Shown here piece after piece: positions 1-10,678 of a stretch of DNA of 64,000 nt. This stretch comes from Bibersteinia trehalosi (GTDB lineage: Bacteria > Pseudomonadota > Gammaproteobacteria > Enterobacterales > Pasteurellaceae). The notes beneath the pieces were generated by a model. It was not told the origin of the DNA. It saw nothing but the letters and a program-made list of their open reading frames with translations, and did not search any database. The translations under genes and the position numbers were made by a program. The number at the start of each line of letters is the position of its first letter. Within the stretch, counting starts at the first letter, position 1. The DNA lies in NCBI RefSeq assembly GCF_004346205.1, contig NZ_SMAM01000004.1:62001-126000 (forward strand), read 5' to 3'.

Positions 1-525
1 AGCTCGACCGCCTGCATAGTTATCTAAACCAATATGGATCTTACCTGCTAAGAACGTACCAGCGGTTAAAACTACCGCACGCGCTTTAAAGGTTAAGCCC
101 ATTTTGGTGACTGCACCCACTGCACGGTTGTTTTCCACCAAAATATCGACTACTTCTTGCTGGAAAATATCTAAATTCGGTTGATTTTCTAATGCTGTAC
201 GCACTGCATTGCGGTAAAGCACACGGTCAGCCTGCGCACGAGTAGCACGCACCGCCGGCCCTTTCGAGCTGTTTAGAGTACGGAATTGGATCCCGGCAAC
301 GTCAGTCGCTTTTGCCATTAAACCGCCCATGGCATCGATCTCTTTGACTAAATGGCCTTTGCCGATCCCACCGATGGCAGGGTTACAAGACATTTGCCCT
401 AATGTATCCACATTATGGGTTAAAAGTAGGGTTTTTAAGCCCATTCGAGCGGGAGCAAGTGCTGCTTCTGTGCCAGCATGACCACCACCAACTACAATGA
501 CATCATATATTTCGTTATAAATCAT
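1..525 (-). CDS. mnmG: tRNA uridine-34 5-carboxymethylaminomethyl modification enzyme, FAD subunit (5' part, cut by window edge)
   Basis: MnmG (GidA) works with MnmE to install the carboxymethylaminomethyl group on wobble U34 of several tRNAs. The gene runs leftward from an ATG at 525 and is open to the window edge, so only the first 175 codons are present. Translation of the complement starts [18 protein letters not shown], the Rossmann GxGxxG motif that holds FAD, and continues with the family signatures [14 protein letters not shown] and [14 protein letters not shown]. Its position beside a DnaA-box-rich gap, transcribed away from it, matches gidA next to oriC in Escherichia coli. Confidence 0.96.
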   Translation of the reverse strand, partial: MIYNEIYDVIVVGGGHAGTEAALAPARMGLKTLLLTHNVDTLGQMSCNPAIGGIGKGHLVKEIDAMGGLMAKATDVAGIQFRTLNSSKGPAVRATRAQADRVLYRNAVRTALENQPNLDIFQQEVVDILVENNRAVGAVTKMGLTFKARAVVLTAGTFLAGKIHIGLDNYAGGRA

Positions 526-540
526 ATTGATAACCTAAGT

Positions 541-960
541 GAGAATTCAGTTCAAATAAAGATCTTCATTTTTAAGAAAAGAGTTATTTTACCTTAAAAG
601 CTGATCGCACTAAAGAAATTTAAAGGGATCGAGGGAGAATTGGATCGCTAAGTAATATTAAAGATCTTTATATAAATAGATCATTATTATTGTTATTATT
701 AATTCAAGCTTCTTTGTGGATAACCTAAAAAAGGCTAATGAAAACAGTATGTTAAATATTTAAAAAAGTGTATAGATCGTGATTTTAAGCGGGATCTAAA
801 TTGTGAATAAAAAAGTAACTTATCCACAGGCTCTGTCTCTTAAAAAGTTATGCTGATCTCACTACCGATGAAAAAACAGATCATTCACAATGTTATCCAC
901 AGGATAAATTAAGAGAGATCCCCTAAAAAGAGGATCTTATTATGATGGGTTAGATAAAAT
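541..960. other. oriC: Chromosomal replication origin (oriC)
   Basis: The 460 bp between mnmG and prmA holds no convincing gene but has the hallmarks of an origin. Exact DnaA boxes (TTATNCACA) lie at 715-723 (minus), 802-810 (minus), 820-828 (plus) and 893-901 (plus), with a one-mismatch box at 881-889. Twelve GATC (Dam/SeqA) sites fall between 561 and 936, where about 1.5 are expected by chance. AT-rich 13-mers beginning GATC (663-675, 679-691) plus TTATTATT runs to about 705 make a likely unwinding element. The order mnmG, AT-rich element, first DnaA box, further boxes is the E. coli order. The call rests on motifs and position; GC skew was not computed. Confidence 0.9.
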
Positions 961-985
961 CAAAGAAGAGGATAACTTAATTCTA

Positions 986-1870
986 TTACGCCTTTTTGAT
1001 ACCTGTAATTCGGCACCATTCTTCTTTTTCAATGACTGGATCGAGAGTAAAATCTGTATGATAAGCCTCGCAAACACTTTCTGCTTGAGTTGCAAGAATG
1101 CCTGATAGCCCTAGGCTACCTTGCGGTTTTACTAGCGTAATGATATTTGGAGCAAGCTCTTTGAGTGGGCCAGCAAGAATGTTCGCAACCACAACATCGG
1201 CTTGTAAGTTTTCTGGCTGATCTTTGGCTAGAAATAGTTGTAGTCGTTCGGCAACACCATTAGCTTCAGCATTGCTTTTACTTGCTAGAATTGCTTGTGG
1301 ATCAATGTCTATCCCAATCGCGGATTTTGCCCCCAGCTTGAGTGCTGCAATAGCTAATATGCCTGAGCCACAGCCAAAGTCGATCACAGTTTTACCTTTA
1401 AGATCTAAGCTATCCAGCCATTGTAAACAGAGGGCTGTTGTTGGATGCGTACCCGTACCAAATGCCAAGCCCGGATCGAGCATAACATTAACTGCATTTG
1501 GATCGGGGACTTCACGCCAGCTTGGACAGATCCATAAACGTTTGCCGAATTGCATAGGGTGAAAATTGTCCATCCATTCTCGTTCCCAATCTTTATCTTC
1601 AATCTGCTCAATTTTATGGGCAAAATCTTCACTCACTAATTTGCTGATTTTTAGGGCTTCTACGATGATATTCATATCTGTTTCTGCATCAAAAAGTGCA
1701 ACGACATCAGTATTGCCCCAAAGCCGAGTTTCCCCCGGTAAAGGCTCAAAAATAGGGGTATCTTGGCTATCCATAAATGTCACGGAAACCGCCCCAATCT
1801 CTTCTAGAAATTCACTAATTTGTTCTGCTTGTTTGTCTGTACTATTTAAACGAATTTGTACCCACGCCAT
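986..1870 (-). CDS. prmA: Ribosomal protein L11 methyltransferase
   Basis: PrmA uses S-adenosylmethionine to trimethylate lysines and the N-terminus of ribosomal protein L11 (rplK, also in this window). The 294-residue length is typical. An N-terminal substrate-recognition domain (about 1-100) is followed by the family motif FGTGTHPTT (137-145) and the SAM-binding motif DFGCGSG (164-170), then a [10 protein letters not shown] segment close to the N-(I/L)-P-like catalytic motif. The gene reads leftward towards oriC. I see no clear terminator between it and the origin, so its transcription could enter oriC, as mioC transcription does in E. coli. Confidence 0.97.
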   Translation of the reverse strand: MAWVQIRLNSTDKQAEQISEFLEEIGAVSVTFMDSQDTPIFEPLPGETRLWGNTDVVALFDAETDMNIIVEALKISKLVSEDFAHKIEQIEDKDWEREWMDNFHPMQFGKRLWICPSWREVPDPNAVNVMLDPGLAFGTGTHPTTALCLQWLDSLDLKGKTVIDFGCGSGILAIAALKLGAKSAIGIDIDPQAILASKSNAEANGVAERLQLFLAKDQPENLQADVVVANILAGPLKELAPNIITLVKPQGSLGLSGILATQAESVCEAYHTDFTLDPVIEKEEWCRITGIKKA

Positions 1871-1916
1871 AATGTTTCCTTAATTTTGAACTATTTTTGT
1901 TAAAAGAGACCGCTTG

Positions 1917-3362
1917 TTAGCCTCTACCACCAACTGTAATCTTATCTAGCTTCACACAAGGTTGTCCAACACCTACTGGTACAGATTGTCCCTCTTTACC
2001 ACAAGTGCCAATTCCTAAATCCAGTTCCATTTTTTTGCCGACCATTGATACCTGCTGCATTGCCTCAATACCTGAACCGATTAAGGTTGCCCCTGTAACT
2101 GGTTTAGTTACTTTGCCTTTTTCAATCAAGTATGCTTCGGCGGTTGAGAACACGAATTTACCTGAGGTAATATCTACCTGCCCGCCACTAAAATGCGGCG
2201 CGTAAATACCAAAATCGACACTTTCAATCATTTCATCAAATTCATGATTGCCGGCGGTCATATAAGTGTTGGTCATTCTAGGCATTGGCAAATGAGCGTA
2301 GGACTCTCGTCTGCCATTACCTGTTGGCGTAACACCCATTAAGCGGGCATTAAGTTTATCTTGCATATAGCCTTTTAAAATACCATTTTCGATCAATACA
2401 TTACGCTGGCTTGGCACACCTTCATCATCTACTGTGATTGAGCCTCGCATATTTGCTACTGTTCCGTCATCAACAATAGTGCAAAGTTCTGAAGTAACTT
2501 GTTCACCAATTCGTCCAGTAAAAAGTGAACTTTCTTTACGGTTAAAATCGCCTTCTAAACCATGTCCAACAGCTTCGTGCAATAAAATACCTGGCCAGCC
2601 GGCACCAAGTACAATCGGCATAGAACCTGCAGGTGCTGCCACTGCACCTAAATTTACAATCGCTTGGCGAACTGCTTCTTTTGCCATCCAAACCACACGT
2701 TGCTCACCAGATGAATGAGACTCAAAAAACCATTCAAGACTCACTCGTCCGCCTGCACCACAGCTACCACGCTCACGTTTACCATTTTGTTCAACCAAAA
2801 CGGAAATAGAAAGGCGCACCACTGGGCGAATATCCGTTGCTAAAGTACCATCGGTTGCTGAAATCAGCATCTCTTCATACACGGCAGATAGTCCTGCGTT
2901 TACTTGAATTACACGAGGATCTTCGCTTCTCGCTACTTTATCCACCAAATGGAGTAATTCCACTTTTTGTTCACGGCTTAACGTATCAAGCGGATTAATT
3001 GCCGGATAACGAGCAATGGCTTGGCTCTGCTTAAACGGCTGGATAATTAATGAACCACTCTCTTGGGTGATACTGCGAGCGGCTATTGCACACTGTTCCA
3101 ATTGAGCAAGAGAGATTTGATCTGCATAGGCAAATCCTGTTTTTTCGCCTGAAACAGCACGCACACCAACGCCACGATCAATATGAAATCCGCCCTCTTT
3201 AATAATGCTATCTTCTAGCGACCAGCTCTCATCTTGGCTGAATTGGAAATAGAGATCGGCATAGTCAATTTGACGAGAGGAAAAATGGTTTAGTACATTG
3301 GCTAAATCAGAAAGCTGCAAGCCACTTGGGGCAAGCAAGCTTTGGGAAACTTGGTTTAACAT
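1917..3362 (-). CDS. tldD: Metalloprotease TldD
   Basis: TldD forms a heterodimeric zinc protease with TldE/PmbA that trims peptides, for example maturing microcin B17 and degrading CcdA. The 481-residue protein carries the expected HEXXXH zinc motif, HEAVGH at 262-267, inside [13 protein letters not shown], and the glycine-rich C-terminal half of the family. It lies upstream of prmA on the same strand with a 46 bp gap and diverges from rsfS. pmbA is not in the window. TldD/E proteases process several modified peptides, but nothing links this one to the peptide-modifying island at the far end of the window. Confidence 0.96.
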   Translation of the reverse strand: MLNQVSQSLLAPSGLQLSDLANVLNHFSSRQIDYADLYFQFSQDESWSLEDSIIKEGGFHIDRGVGVRAVSGEKTGFAYADQISLAQLEQCAIAARSITQESGSLIIQPFKQSQAIARYPAINPLDTLSREQKVELLHLVDKVARSEDPRVIQVNAGLSAVYEEMLISATDGTLATDIRPVVRLSISVLVEQNGKRERGSCGAGGRVSLEWFFESHSSGEQRVVWMAKEAVRQAIVNLGAVAAPAGSMPIVLGAGWPGILLHEAVGHGLEGDFNRKESSLFTGRIGEQVTSELCTIVDDGTVANMRGSITVDDEGVPSQRNVLIENGILKGYMQDKLNARLMGVTPTGNGRRESYAHLPMPRMTNTYMTAGNHEFDEMIESVDFGIYAPHFSGGQVDITSGKFVFSTAEAYLIEKGKVTKPVTGATLIGSGIEAMQQVSMVGKKMELDLGIGTCGKEGQSVPVGVGQPCVKLDKITVGGRG

Positions 3363-3448
3363 GATTTAAATGGTCTGAATAAAATAAAATCGAATTTTAA
3401 CGAATTTTTGTTTTTACGGCAAAGTCCATCAGCTAAGCAAAATTGTGC

Positions 3449-3454
3449 TATAAT
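3449..3454 (+). promoter_or_regulatory. -10 element of the rsfS-mrdA-lipA cluster promoter
   Basis: A perfect TATAAT lies about 30 bp upstream of the rsfS start in the divergent tldD-rsfS gap. I see no good TTGACA at 16-18 bp spacing, so the call rests on the -10 box and position only. Confidence 0.5.
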
Positions 3455-3484
3455 TCGCCCCTTTTATAGATTTTTAAAGCAAAA

Positions 3485-3799
3485 ATGAGTCAAAATTTAG
3501 TTACTTTTTTAACCGAAACCTTAGATGGATTAAAAGCGCAAGATATTCAAGCTATTGATGTAAAAGGTAAATCAAGCATTACTGATACCATGATTGTTTG
3601 TACTGCAACCTCAAGTCGCCATGCAGCTTCAACCGCACAAAATTTGATGGATGAGAGCAAAAAAGCAGGTATTGAAGTTTTTGCTGAAGAAGGTAAATCT
3701 GTAGCAGATTGGATTGTGGTTGATTTTGGGCAAGCAATTGTACATATCTTGCAACAAGATAGCCGTGAAATGTATCAACTTGAGAAACTTTGGGTGTAA
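3485..3799 (+). CDS. rsfS: Ribosomal silencing factor RsfS
   Basis: RsfS (YbeB/Iojap family) binds L14 on the 50S subunit and blocks subunit joining when nutrients are low. The 104-residue protein has the family pattern: an N-terminal helix, IDVKGKSSITDTMIVCTATSSRHA, and the conserved DWIVVDFGQAIVHI segment near the C-terminus. It heads a block in the same order as E. coli (rsfS-rlmH-mrdA-mrdB-rlpA-dacA), with rlmH only 6 bp downstream, so co-transcription is likely. Confidence 0.96.
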   Translation: MSQNLVTFLTETLDGLKAQDIQAIDVKGKSSITDTMIVCTATSSRHAASTAQNLMDESKKAGIEVFAEEGKSVADWIVVDFGQAIVHILQQDSREMYQLEKLWV

Positions 3800-3805
3800 T
3801 TTTCG

Positions 3806-4273
3806 ATGAAAATTCAACTCATAGCAGTTGGAACCAAAATGCCTGATTGGGTTCAAAAAGGCTTTGAGGAGTACCAACGCCGTTTTCCTAAAGATATGCC
3901 ATTTGAACTTATTGAAATCCCTGCGGGTAAGCGGGGAAAAAATGCGGATATTAAACGTATTTTAGAACAAGAAGGCAAAGCAATGTTGACCGCGGCAGGG
4001 AAAGGTAAAATAGTCACATTGGATATTCCAGGGAAGCCTTGGACTACTGAGCAACTTGCTAAACAACTTGAGGCTTGGAAAAATGATGGACGTGATGTCA
4101 GTTTACTTATTGGGGGGCCAGAAGGTCTATCGCCAGTATGTAAAGCTGCTGCGGAGCAGAGTTGGTCATTATCACCTTTAACGTTACCGCATCCTTTGGT
4201 TCGTGTTGTTGTGGCTGAAAGCCTTTATCGTGCTTGGTCTTTGACCGCGAATCATCCTTATCATCGGGAATAG
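3806..4273 (+). CDS. rlmH: 23S rRNA pseudouridine-1915 N3-methyltransferase
   Basis: RlmH is a SPOUT-class methyltransferase acting on pseudouridine 1915 in helix 69 of 23S rRNA in assembled 70S ribosomes. The 155-residue protein shows the trefoil-knot SAM-binding signature [17 protein letters not shown] and the C-terminal [20 protein letters not shown] and NHPYHRE. Length and termini match the family. It lies between rsfS and mrdA with very short gaps. Confidence 0.97.
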   Translation: MKIQLIAVGTKMPDWVQKGFEEYQRRFPKDMPFELIEIPAGKRGKNADIKRILEQEGKAMLTAAGKGKIVTLDIPGKPWTTEQLAKQLEAWKNDGRDVSLLIGGPEGLSPVCKAAAEQSWSLSPLTLPHPLVRVVVAESLYRAWSLTANHPYHRE

Positions 4274-4282
4274 TGCTTCTAT

Positions 4283-6226
4283 ATGTTTAGTTTGCTCTCC
4301 AAATGGGTTAAACCGAAAAAATATGAAAAAGTTCGCAACGGCCAAGCAGAGAAAAACCTGTTTATCCGTCGTGCGTTGGTCGCTTTTTTAGGGGTGCTTG
4401 GATTAACTGGGATTTTGCTAACTAACCTGTATAACTTACAGGTGGTCAATTATGAATCCTATGAAACTCGTTCAAACGGAAACCGTATTAAATTATTGCC
4501 CGTACCACCTACTCGAGGCTTAATTTATGATCGTAATGGTAAGGTTTTAGCGGAAAATATCACCTATTTCGGGCTCTATATTATTCCCGAAAAAGTGGAT
4601 AACTTAGAGCAAACTCTAGATGAGCTCAAGGCTTTGATTGGATTGAGCGATGAGGATATTGAACATTTTTATAAAGAGAAGAAAAGAGCCTCTCGCTATA
4701 CGCCAATTTTGCTTAAACCTGATTTAAATGAGGAACAAATTGCACGTTTTTCGGTAAATCAGCATCGTTTTCCAAGTATGGATGTTCATCCTTATTTTAA
4801 GCGAAATTACCCTTATGGCGAGATGATGACGCACATTATCGGCTATGTCGCAAAGATTAATGACAAGGATAAAAAGCGATTAATTGAAGAGGGTAAATTT
4901 GGTAATTATGCAGGTTCGCACGATATTGGAAAGCTAGGTATTGAAAAATATTATGAAGAACAACTGCATGGTATCACGGGCTTTGAAGAAGTAGAAATTA
5001 ATAACCGAGGCAAGGTTATTCGTAAATTGCGCGATCAACCTGCGGTGGATGGTAGTAGTGTCAAATTGACGATTGATATAGAACTGCAACGCTATATTAC
5101 AAATTTGCTCGGCAGACAGAAAGGGGCCATTGTGGTATTGGATCCTAATGATAGCAGTATTCTCGCAATGGTAACCAACCCTACCTACGATAACAATTTA
5201 TTTGTAGGGGGAATTTCTGGCAAAGATTATAAACTCTTACTTGAAGATGAAGATCGCCCATTGTTGAGCCGAGCAACGCAAGGAACTTATCCGCCAGCTT
5301 CTACGATTAAACCCTTTATGGCTGTAGCAGGGCTAACCGAAGGTAAAATTACACCAACGTCTAGTGTATTTGATCCTGGTTATTGGATTGTACCAGGGAC
5401 AACCCAGCGTTTCCGCGATTGGAAAAAAAGTGGACATGGGCATACCAATGTGAATAAGGCGATTGTCGAATCGGCAGATACTTATTTTTATCAGCTCGCC
5501 TACGATATGGGCATTGATAAAATGTCGGCGTGGATGAAGATGTTTGGTTTTGGCATGCCAACTGGTATTGATTTGCATGAAGAATCTGTTGGAATCATGC
5601 CTAGCCGTGAATGGAAACAAAAACGTCATAAAAAACCGTGGTTACAAGGTGATACTGTTAATACAGGGATTGGGCAAGGATTCTGGATTGCTACACCATT
5701 ACAGTTGGCAAAAGCAACGGCAGTATTAATTAACGATGGTAAGGTAAATACGCCACATTTAATGAAAGAGGTGTTGTCGGGAGAGATAATGCCTTACCAA
5801 GATCCAAAACTGTACGATGATATTCAAGGTGTCCCCCAACGTTTTTGGCAGATTTCAAAATTGGGTATGTATAACGTAAATCATGCAAGTAATGGTACAG
5901 GGAGAAAAGCTTTTGCTGGTGCATTTTACAAATCTGCAGGCAAAACAGGTACAGCACAGGTTTTCAGTTTAAAAGGGAAAGATTACAACAAAAATACGAT
6001 TGCGAAAAAGCTACATGACCACGGCTGGTTTATTGGTTATGCCCCTTATGAGAACCCTAAAATGGTTATCTCAGTTATTTTAGAAAATGCTGGTGGGGGC
6101 GGGAGCACCGCAGCCCCGATGGCAAGAAAAGTAATGGATTACACCTTAAGACATTTAAACGACCAACCAAATTTGCAAAATAATAGCGAAAATCAACCGC
6201 TTGCAACGGAGAGTGATAGTGAGTAA
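4283..6226 (+). CDS. mrdA: Penicillin-binding protein 2, elongasome transpeptidase
   Basis: MrdA (PBP2) cross-links peptidoglycan during rod elongation together with RodA. The 647-residue protein has one N-terminal membrane anchor (about 29-49), the PBP dimerisation domain starting at [11 protein letters not shown], and a transpeptidase domain with catalytic Ser340 in STIK (340-343), the SAD motif at 397-399 and KTGT at 554-557. These positions are close to those of E. coli PBP2. The stop codon overlaps the probable GTG start of mrdB, which suggests translational coupling. Confidence 0.97.
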   Translation: MFSLLSKWVKPKKYEKVRNGQAEKNLFIRRALVAFLGVLGLTGILLTNLYNLQVVNYESYETRSNGNRIKLLPVPPTRGLIYDRNGKVLAENITYFGLYIIPEKVDNLEQTLDELKALIGLSDEDIEHFYKEKKRASRYTPILLKPDLNEEQIARFSVNQHRFPSMDVHPYFKRNYPYGEMMTHIIGYVAKINDKDKKRLIEEGKFGNYAGSHDIGKLGIEKYYEEQLHGITGFEEVEINNRGKVIRKLRDQPAVDGSSVKLTIDIELQRYITNLLGRQKGAIVVLDPNDSSILAMVTNPTYDNNLFVGGISGKDYKLLLEDEDRPLLSRATQGTYPPASTIKPFMAVAGLTEGKITPTSSVFDPGYWIVPGTTQRFRDWKKSGHGHTNVNKAIVESADTYFYQLAYDMGIDKMSAWMKMFGFGMPTGIDLHEESVGIMPSREWKQKRHKKPWLQGDTVNTGIGQGFWIATPLQLAKATAVLINDGKVNTPHLMKEVLSGEIMPYQDPKLYDDIQGVPQRFWQISKLGMYNVNHASNGTGRKAFAGAFYKSAGKTGTAQVFSLKGKDYNKNTIAKKLHDHGWFIGYAPYENPKMVISVILENAGGGGSTAAPMARKVMDYTLRHLNDQPNLQNNSENQPLATESDSE

Positions 6227-7346
6227 AAAATCTTTTTGGACTCGTTTTGAGCGGCTATTTGCGATTGATTTTGTCTTATTAACTGGACTATTGATTATTA
6301 GCGCCTATGGCATGCTGGTATTATATAGTGCCAGCGGTGGTAGCGAGCGGATGTTTACTAATAAGGTCGTTCAAGTTGCTCTAGGTATGAGTGTTATGTT
6401 GGTGATGGCTTACATTCCACCTCGTTTTTATCAGCGAGTTGCACCATATCTTTATTTAGGCTGTATTGTGTTACTAATATTAGTGGATGTGATGGGGGAA
6501 ACCAGTAAAGGTGCTCAACGTTGGTTAAATCTTGGTTTTGTGCGTTTTCAACCCTCAGAAATTGCTAAACTTGCAGTACCATTGATGGTCGCTACTTATC
6601 TTGGAAATCGCCCTTTACCACCAGATTTTCGAGATACATTTATTACTTTAGTTATCATTATTGTACCTACTCTATTAGTCGTTATTCAGCCTGATTTAGG
6701 CACTTCTATTCTAGTTTGTGCCTCTGGTATTTTTGTGCTGTTTTTAGCTGGGTTAAGCTGGAAATTAATTAGCGCTGGGATAATTTTTCTTGCGGGCTTT
6801 ATTCCTATTATGTGGCTTTATCTAATGAAAGATTATCAGAAAACTCGCGTAATGACACTGCTTGACCCAGAGAAAGATCCGCTTGGTGCAGGTTATCATA
6901 TTATCCAATCTAAGATTGCGATTGGTTCTGGCGGTATTGACGGTAAAGGATGGATGGAAGGCACGCAATCGCAGCTGGAATTTTTACCAGAACCTCATAC
7001 AGATTTTATTTTTGCGGTATTGAGCGAAGAGCATGGCATGATTGGCGTGTTAATTTTACTTGCAATATACCTTTTTATTATTGCTCGCACTTTAATTGTG
7101 GGCGCAAAGGCGAGTAATGCTTTTGGACGTATTTTGTCTGGTGGTACTGCATTGCTATTTTTCGTTTACGTTTTTGTGAACATTGGTATGGTAAGTGGTA
7201 TTTTACCCGTGGTAGGAGTGCCGTTACCGTTATTCAGCTATGGTGGAACATCATATGTTACGCTCATGGCTGCATTCGGATTAGTGATGTCGTCTTATGT
7301 ATATCGTGAGCGAAAAGATCGTAATAATCCTTATAACAGAAAATAA
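6219..7346 (+). CDS. mrdB: Peptidoglycan glycosyltransferase RodA
   Basis: RodA is the SEDS-family integral-membrane glycosyltransferase of the elongasome and polymerises lipid II with PBP2. I place the start at GTG 6219 ([17 protein letters not shown], 375 residues). GGAGAG lies 5 bp upstream and the start overlaps the mrdA stop, while an in-frame TTG at 6201 has no ribosome binding site. About ten hydrophobic segments are visible. Family motifs include [37 protein letters not shown] and the C-terminal [13 protein letters not shown]. Confidence 0.96.
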   Translation: MSKKSFWTRFERLFAIDFVLLTGLLIISAYGMLVLYSASGGSERMFTNKVVQVALGMSVMLVMAYIPPRFYQRVAPYLYLGCIVLLILVDVMGETSKGAQRWLNLGFVRFQPSEIAKLAVPLMVATYLGNRPLPPDFRDTFITLVIIIVPTLLVVIQPDLGTSILVCASGIFVLFLAGLSWKLISAGIIFLAGFIPIMWLYLMKDYQKTRVMTLLDPEKDPLGAGYHIIQSKIAIGSGGIDGKGWMEGTQSQLEFLPEPHTDFIFAVLSEEHGMIGVLILLAIYLFIIARTLIVGAKASNAFGRILSGGTALLFFVYVFVNIGMVSGILPVVGVPLPLFSYGGTSYVTLMAAFGLVMSSYVYRERKDRNNPYNRK

Positions 7347-7374
7347 ATTTCTGTCCTGAAAAAGGAGATTAAGC

Positions 7375-8340
7375 ATGAAATTGAATAGACTTGTCGTACT
7401 GTTATTTGCCAGTATTTTTGCATTAAGCTCGGTAAATAGCATGGCGATAGTAAAAAAACAGACGGCATCCAAGCCTGCAGCTGCAAAAACGACAAAGAAA
7501 AGTACCACTAAAACGAGTACGAATCACAGTAAAACTCACTATGGCGTGAAAGGGCACAAATTACAACCAACCAAAGTGAGTAGTACGACTTATTCGTACC
7601 GTGAAAAAGGCAAAACTCACAAAACCATTAGCAAAGAAGCTTCTCGTAATTATAGTCAGACAGGGATAGCCAGCTATTATGGCGGTATGTTTAATGGGCG
7701 TAAAACCGCAAATGGCGAGATTTTTAATGAAAACCTTTACACCGCAGCACATAAGACACTAGCATTAGGTTCCTACGCTTTAGTGACAAATCTACGCAAT
7801 AACAAAAAAGTTATCGTAAAAATTAATGATAGAGGGCCTTTTAGTAAAGCTCGAATTATCGATTTATCTAAAGGTGCTGCTCGAGAAATAGGAATGATTC
7901 ATTCTGGTGTGGCGCAAGTAAGAGTTGAAGCGTTACATGTTGATAGTCGAGGCTATATTTCTGGTAAAGGCGCAGAGTCACTGTATCGTTTAGCTAAAAA
8001 AGAAGGGCTACCTCTGAAACTAAAAGAGGGGAGTTCAACACTTGCTTTTAAAGCGGATGAAGGCGTAAAGAGTAAAAAAGCAGACAGTAACTTAAAAAAA
8101 GGGAAAAACCATTCTGCTCCGGTAGAAAAATTATCAGGAAGCAAAGTTATTGTGACAACTAAAACGCTTAAAGAGGCAAAAAAAATAGCTCTGCAAGTTA
8201 AACAAAAAGCAGTGGTAGAGCCGTCTGGTAGTAACTATCGTGTCTTAATTAAAGTGGCTAATAAAGTTGAATGCGATAAAGTGCAAAAGCAGGTTAAAAA
8301 ATTGGCTCACTATCAATCTATTCACTATTCATCAAAATAA
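7375..8340 (+). CDS. rlpA: Septal ring lytic transglycosylase RlpA family protein (DPBB plus SPOR domains)
   Basis: RlpA proteins are outer-membrane-associated, septum-targeted proteins that in some species cleave glycan strands lacking stem peptides. Here a signal peptide (1-23) is followed by a Lys/Thr/Ser-rich linker (about 25-95), a double-psi beta-barrel from [18 protein letters not shown] through VKINDRGPF to the DLSKGAA motif, and a C-terminal SPOR-like domain (about 255-321). A strong AAGGAG site precedes the ATG at 7375. Unlike E. coli RlpA, the signal sequence contains no cysteine, so it should be cut by signal peptidase I rather than lipidated. It sits between mrdB and dacA as in E. 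coli. Confidence 0.93.
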   Translation: MKLNRLVVLLFASIFALSSVNSMAIVKKQTASKPAAAKTTKKSTTKTSTNHSKTHYGVKGHKLQPTKVSSTTYSYREKGKTHKTISKEASRNYSQTGIASYYGGMFNGRKTANGEIFNENLYTAAHKTLALGSYALVTNLRNNKKVIVKINDRGPFSKARIIDLSKGAAREIGMIHSGVAQVRVEALHVDSRGYISGKGAESLYRLAKKEGLPLKLKEGSSTLAFKADEGVKSKKADSNLKKGKNHSAPVEKLSGSKVIVTTKTLKEAKKIALQVKQKAVVEPSGSNYRVLIKVANKVECDKVQKQVKKLAHYQSIHYSSK

Positions 8341-8352
8341 CGGAACAATAAA

Positions 8353-9540
8353 ATGAAGTTGAAAAAACAGATCTTAAAATCTCTTAGTTTATGTGCTTTA
8401 GCTGTATCAAATATAAGCTACGCGCAAGATTTTGATTACGGTATTACGGCTCCTCAGCTGAATGCCCAGACCTATATCCTTATGGATTATAACTCCGGTG
8501 CAGTGCTGGCGGCTCTTAATCCGGATCAACGCCAATACCCAGCTAGCCTGACCAAAATGATGACTGGCTATGTAGTCGGGGATGCACTAAAACAAGGAAA
8601 AATCAAAAATAGTGATGTAGTCGTCGTTTCTGAAGATGCATGGGCTGGTAATAAAAACCTAAAAGGTTCTTCACTGATGTTCTTAGAAATCAATACTCAA
8701 GTCTCAGTTGAAGATCTGAAAAAGGGATTAGTCATTGTTTCAGGAAACGATGCTTCAATCGCTCTTGCAGAACATGTTTCTGGCACGCAGCAAAACTTCA
8801 TTGAAACAATGAATAAATATGTACAACAGTTTGGATTGAAAAATACGCATTTTACAACAGTACATGGATTAGATGATCCTAATCAATATTCATCTGCGCG
8901 TGATATGGCAATTATTGGTTCACACATTATCCGCGATCAGCCAGAAGAGTATAAACTCTACGCAGAAAAGGAGTTCCAATATAACATTAAAAAACCACAA
9001 CCAAATCGTAATGGTTTATTGTGGGATAAATCAATGAATGTAGATGGTTTAAAAACCGGACATACAAATAAAGCGGGTTATAACCTTGTTGCCTCTGCAT
9101 ATAATACCAATACTCGCTTAATTTCCGTGGTAATGGGTGTACCAACATACAAAGGGCGTGAAGTTGAAAGTAAAAAATTATTGCAATGGGGCTTTGCGAA
9201 CTTTGAAACGTTGAAACCACTCTCTGCTGGACAAAGTGTGATTGAAAAAAGTGTGTACTACGGTGACTTAAATAAAGTACAAGTTGGCGTATTACAAGAT
9301 AGTTTTATCACTGTGCCAAAGGGTAAATCAGGCGAGCTGAAGGCGCGTTACACCCTTGATAGTAAAAATCTAGAAGCACCACTGAGCAAAGGACAAGTAG
9401 TTGGTAAAGTGATTTATCAACTCAATGATAAAGACATTGCGAGCATTGATTTACAAGTAATGCAGGATGTACAAGAGGCAGGCTTTATTGGCAAAGGCTG
9501 GGACTGGCTAATGCTAACAATTAAAAGCTTATTTGATTAA
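8353..9540 (+). CDS. dacA: D-alanyl-D-alanine carboxypeptidase (PBP5/6 family)
   Basis: DacA removes the terminal D-Ala of pentapeptide stems in the periplasm. The 395-residue protein has a signal peptide (cleavage near YAQD, about 24), catalytic Ser65 in SLTK (65-68), SGN at 130-132 and KTG at 234-236. A beta-sandwich domain follows, and a C-terminal amphipathic anchor (about 378-395, GWDWLMLTIKSLF) ends the protein. Only 12 bp separate it from rlpA, and a hairpin terminator follows. Confidence 0.97.
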   Translation: MKLKKQILKSLSLCALAVSNISYAQDFDYGITAPQLNAQTYILMDYNSGAVLAALNPDQRQYPASLTKMMTGYVVGDALKQGKIKNSDVVVVSEDAWAGNKNLKGSSLMFLEINTQVSVEDLKKGLVIVSGNDASIALAEHVSGTQQNFIETMNKYVQQFGLKNTHFTTVHGLDDPNQYSSARDMAIIGSHIIRDQPEEYKLYAEKEFQYNIKKPQPNRNGLLWDKSMNVDGLKTGHTNKAGYNLVASAYNTNTRLISVVMGVPTYKGREVESKKLLQWGFANFETLKPLSAGQSVIEKSVYYGDLNKVQVGVLQDSFITVPKGKSGELKARYTLDSKNLEAPLSKGQVVGKVIYQLNDKDIASIDLQVMQDVQEAGFIGKGWDWLMLTIKSLFD

Positions 9541-9559
9541 CTTGTAATTTAAACGAACT

Positions 9560-9578
9560 ATCCCCATCTTTGGGGGAT
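9560..9578 (+). terminator. Rho-independent terminator after dacA
   Basis: A short GC stem (ATCCCC / GGGGAT) is followed by TGATTTTT, 20 bp after the dacA stop. Confidence 0.7.
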
Positions 9579-9586
9579 TGATTTTT

Positions 9587-9629
9587 AAGCGGTAGGATTT
9601 CGCAACTTTTTTGCAAAATCTTACCGCTT
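9587..9629. repeat. Inverted pair of Apl-type uptake-signal-like cores
   Basis: AAGCGGTAGGA (9587-9597) pairs with CTTACCGCTT (9620-9629), with a TTTTTTGCAAAA centre. This resembles the Apl uptake signal plus its T/A-rich flank in inverted orientation. It may add to termination before ybeD. Confidence 0.65.
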
Positions 9630-9648
9630 GCATTTGAAAGGAATAGTA

Positions 9649-9951
9649 ATGACCACTCAAAGAACCGTAAATCTTGCAGATTTAAGCCAAGATAAAAAAC
9701 TTAAAGATCTTTTAGAATTTCCGTGTGATTTTACTTTTAAAGTTGTTGGCGCCGCTCGTCATGATTTAATTGATGATGTAGTTATGGTAGTACAACAGTA
9801 TGCAAAAGGTGATTACAACCCACGCCATGCGGTAAGTAGTAAAGGAACATACCATTCTGTATCTATTGATATTTTCGCTGAGCATATTGATCAGATTGAG
9901 ACGCTCTATGTGGAATTAGCGAAAATTCAAGGGGTGAGAATGGTGTTATAG
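9649..9951 (+). CDS. ybeD: YbeD/DUF493 family small protein
   Basis: This 100-residue protein belongs to the YbeD (UPF0250) family, an ACT-like fold of unknown function found beside lipB in gamma-proteobacteria. The ATG at 9649 follows AAAGGA at 7 bp; an in-frame TTG at 9628 lies inside the uptake-signal hairpin and is less likely. The family pattern [14 protein letters not shown] and [25 protein letters not shown] is visible. The neighbours dacA and lipB match E. coli. Confidence 0.93.
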   Translation: MTTQRTVNLADLSQDKKLKDLLEFPCDFTFKVVGAARHDLIDDVVMVVQQYAKGDYNPRHAVSSKGTYHSVSIDIFAEHIDQIETLYVELAKIQGVRMVL

Positions 9952-10001
9952 TTTTTCATTTTTACAAAATGAATGTAGGGACTCGCCCTTCGAAAAGATA
10001 A

Positions 10002-10670
10002 ATGAGAAAGTCTATGCCTAAACTTATTATCAAAAATCTCGGCATTCAGCCTTATGAAGATATTTGGCACAAAATGCAAACCTTTACTGACACTCGGGAT
10101 GAGAATAGCGCCGATGAAATTTGGCTAGTACAACATCCGTCAGTGTTTACGCAAGGTTCAGCTGGCAAGCCAGAACATCTGCTTAATCCGCACAATATTC
10201 CAGTTGTACAATCGGATCGAGGAGGGCAAATTACCTACCACGGTGAAGGGCAGCAGATTATGTATGTCTTACTGGATATCAAACGCCTAAAAGCTGCTGG
10301 CAAAGAGATCAGCGTACGAGAACTTGTTACGGCATTAGAACTAAGTGTGGTAAAAACGTTAGCTGATTATGGTATTGATAGTTATGCTAAGCCAGATGCG
10401 CCAGGGGTTTATGTGGATGGCAAAAAAATCTGCTCACTTGGATTACGTATTCGTAAAGGTTGCTCATTTCATGGTTTGGCGCTGAATATTAATATGGATT
10501 TAACACCTTTTTTCTATATTAATCCATGCGGTTATGCGGGGTTAGAAATGTGTCAGCTCAAAGATTTTATTGGCGAGGAGCAAGCACAGTGTGCTTTAGT
10601 TTCACCACAATTAGTCAAATACTTTACTGAAATTGTCGGATATAATGCCGATCAAATTTGTGAACAATAG
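10002..10670 (+). CDS. lipB: Octanoyl-[ACP]:protein N-octanoyltransferase
   Basis: LipB moves octanoate from acyl carrier protein to lipoyl domains, the first step of lipoate synthesis. The 222-residue protein has the motifs [13 protein letters not shown], the conserved Lys segment [21 protein letters not shown] and the catalytic-Cys region [12 protein letters not shown] second in-frame ATG at 10014 has an equally plausible GAGAAAG site, so the true start may be four codons later. lipA follows after 8 bp. Confidence 0.96.
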   Translation: MRKSMPKLIIKNLGIQPYEDIWHKMQTFTDTRDENSADEIWLVQHPSVFTQGSAGKPEHLLNPHNIPVVQSDRGGQITYHGEGQQIMYVLLDIKRLKAAGKEISVRELVTALELSVVKTLADYGIDSYAKPDAPGVYVDGKKICSLGLRIRKGCSFHGLALNINMDLTPFFYINPCGYAGLEMCQLKDFIGEEQAQCALVSPQLVKYFTEIVGYNADQICEQ

Positions 10671-10678
10671 GAAAAATA

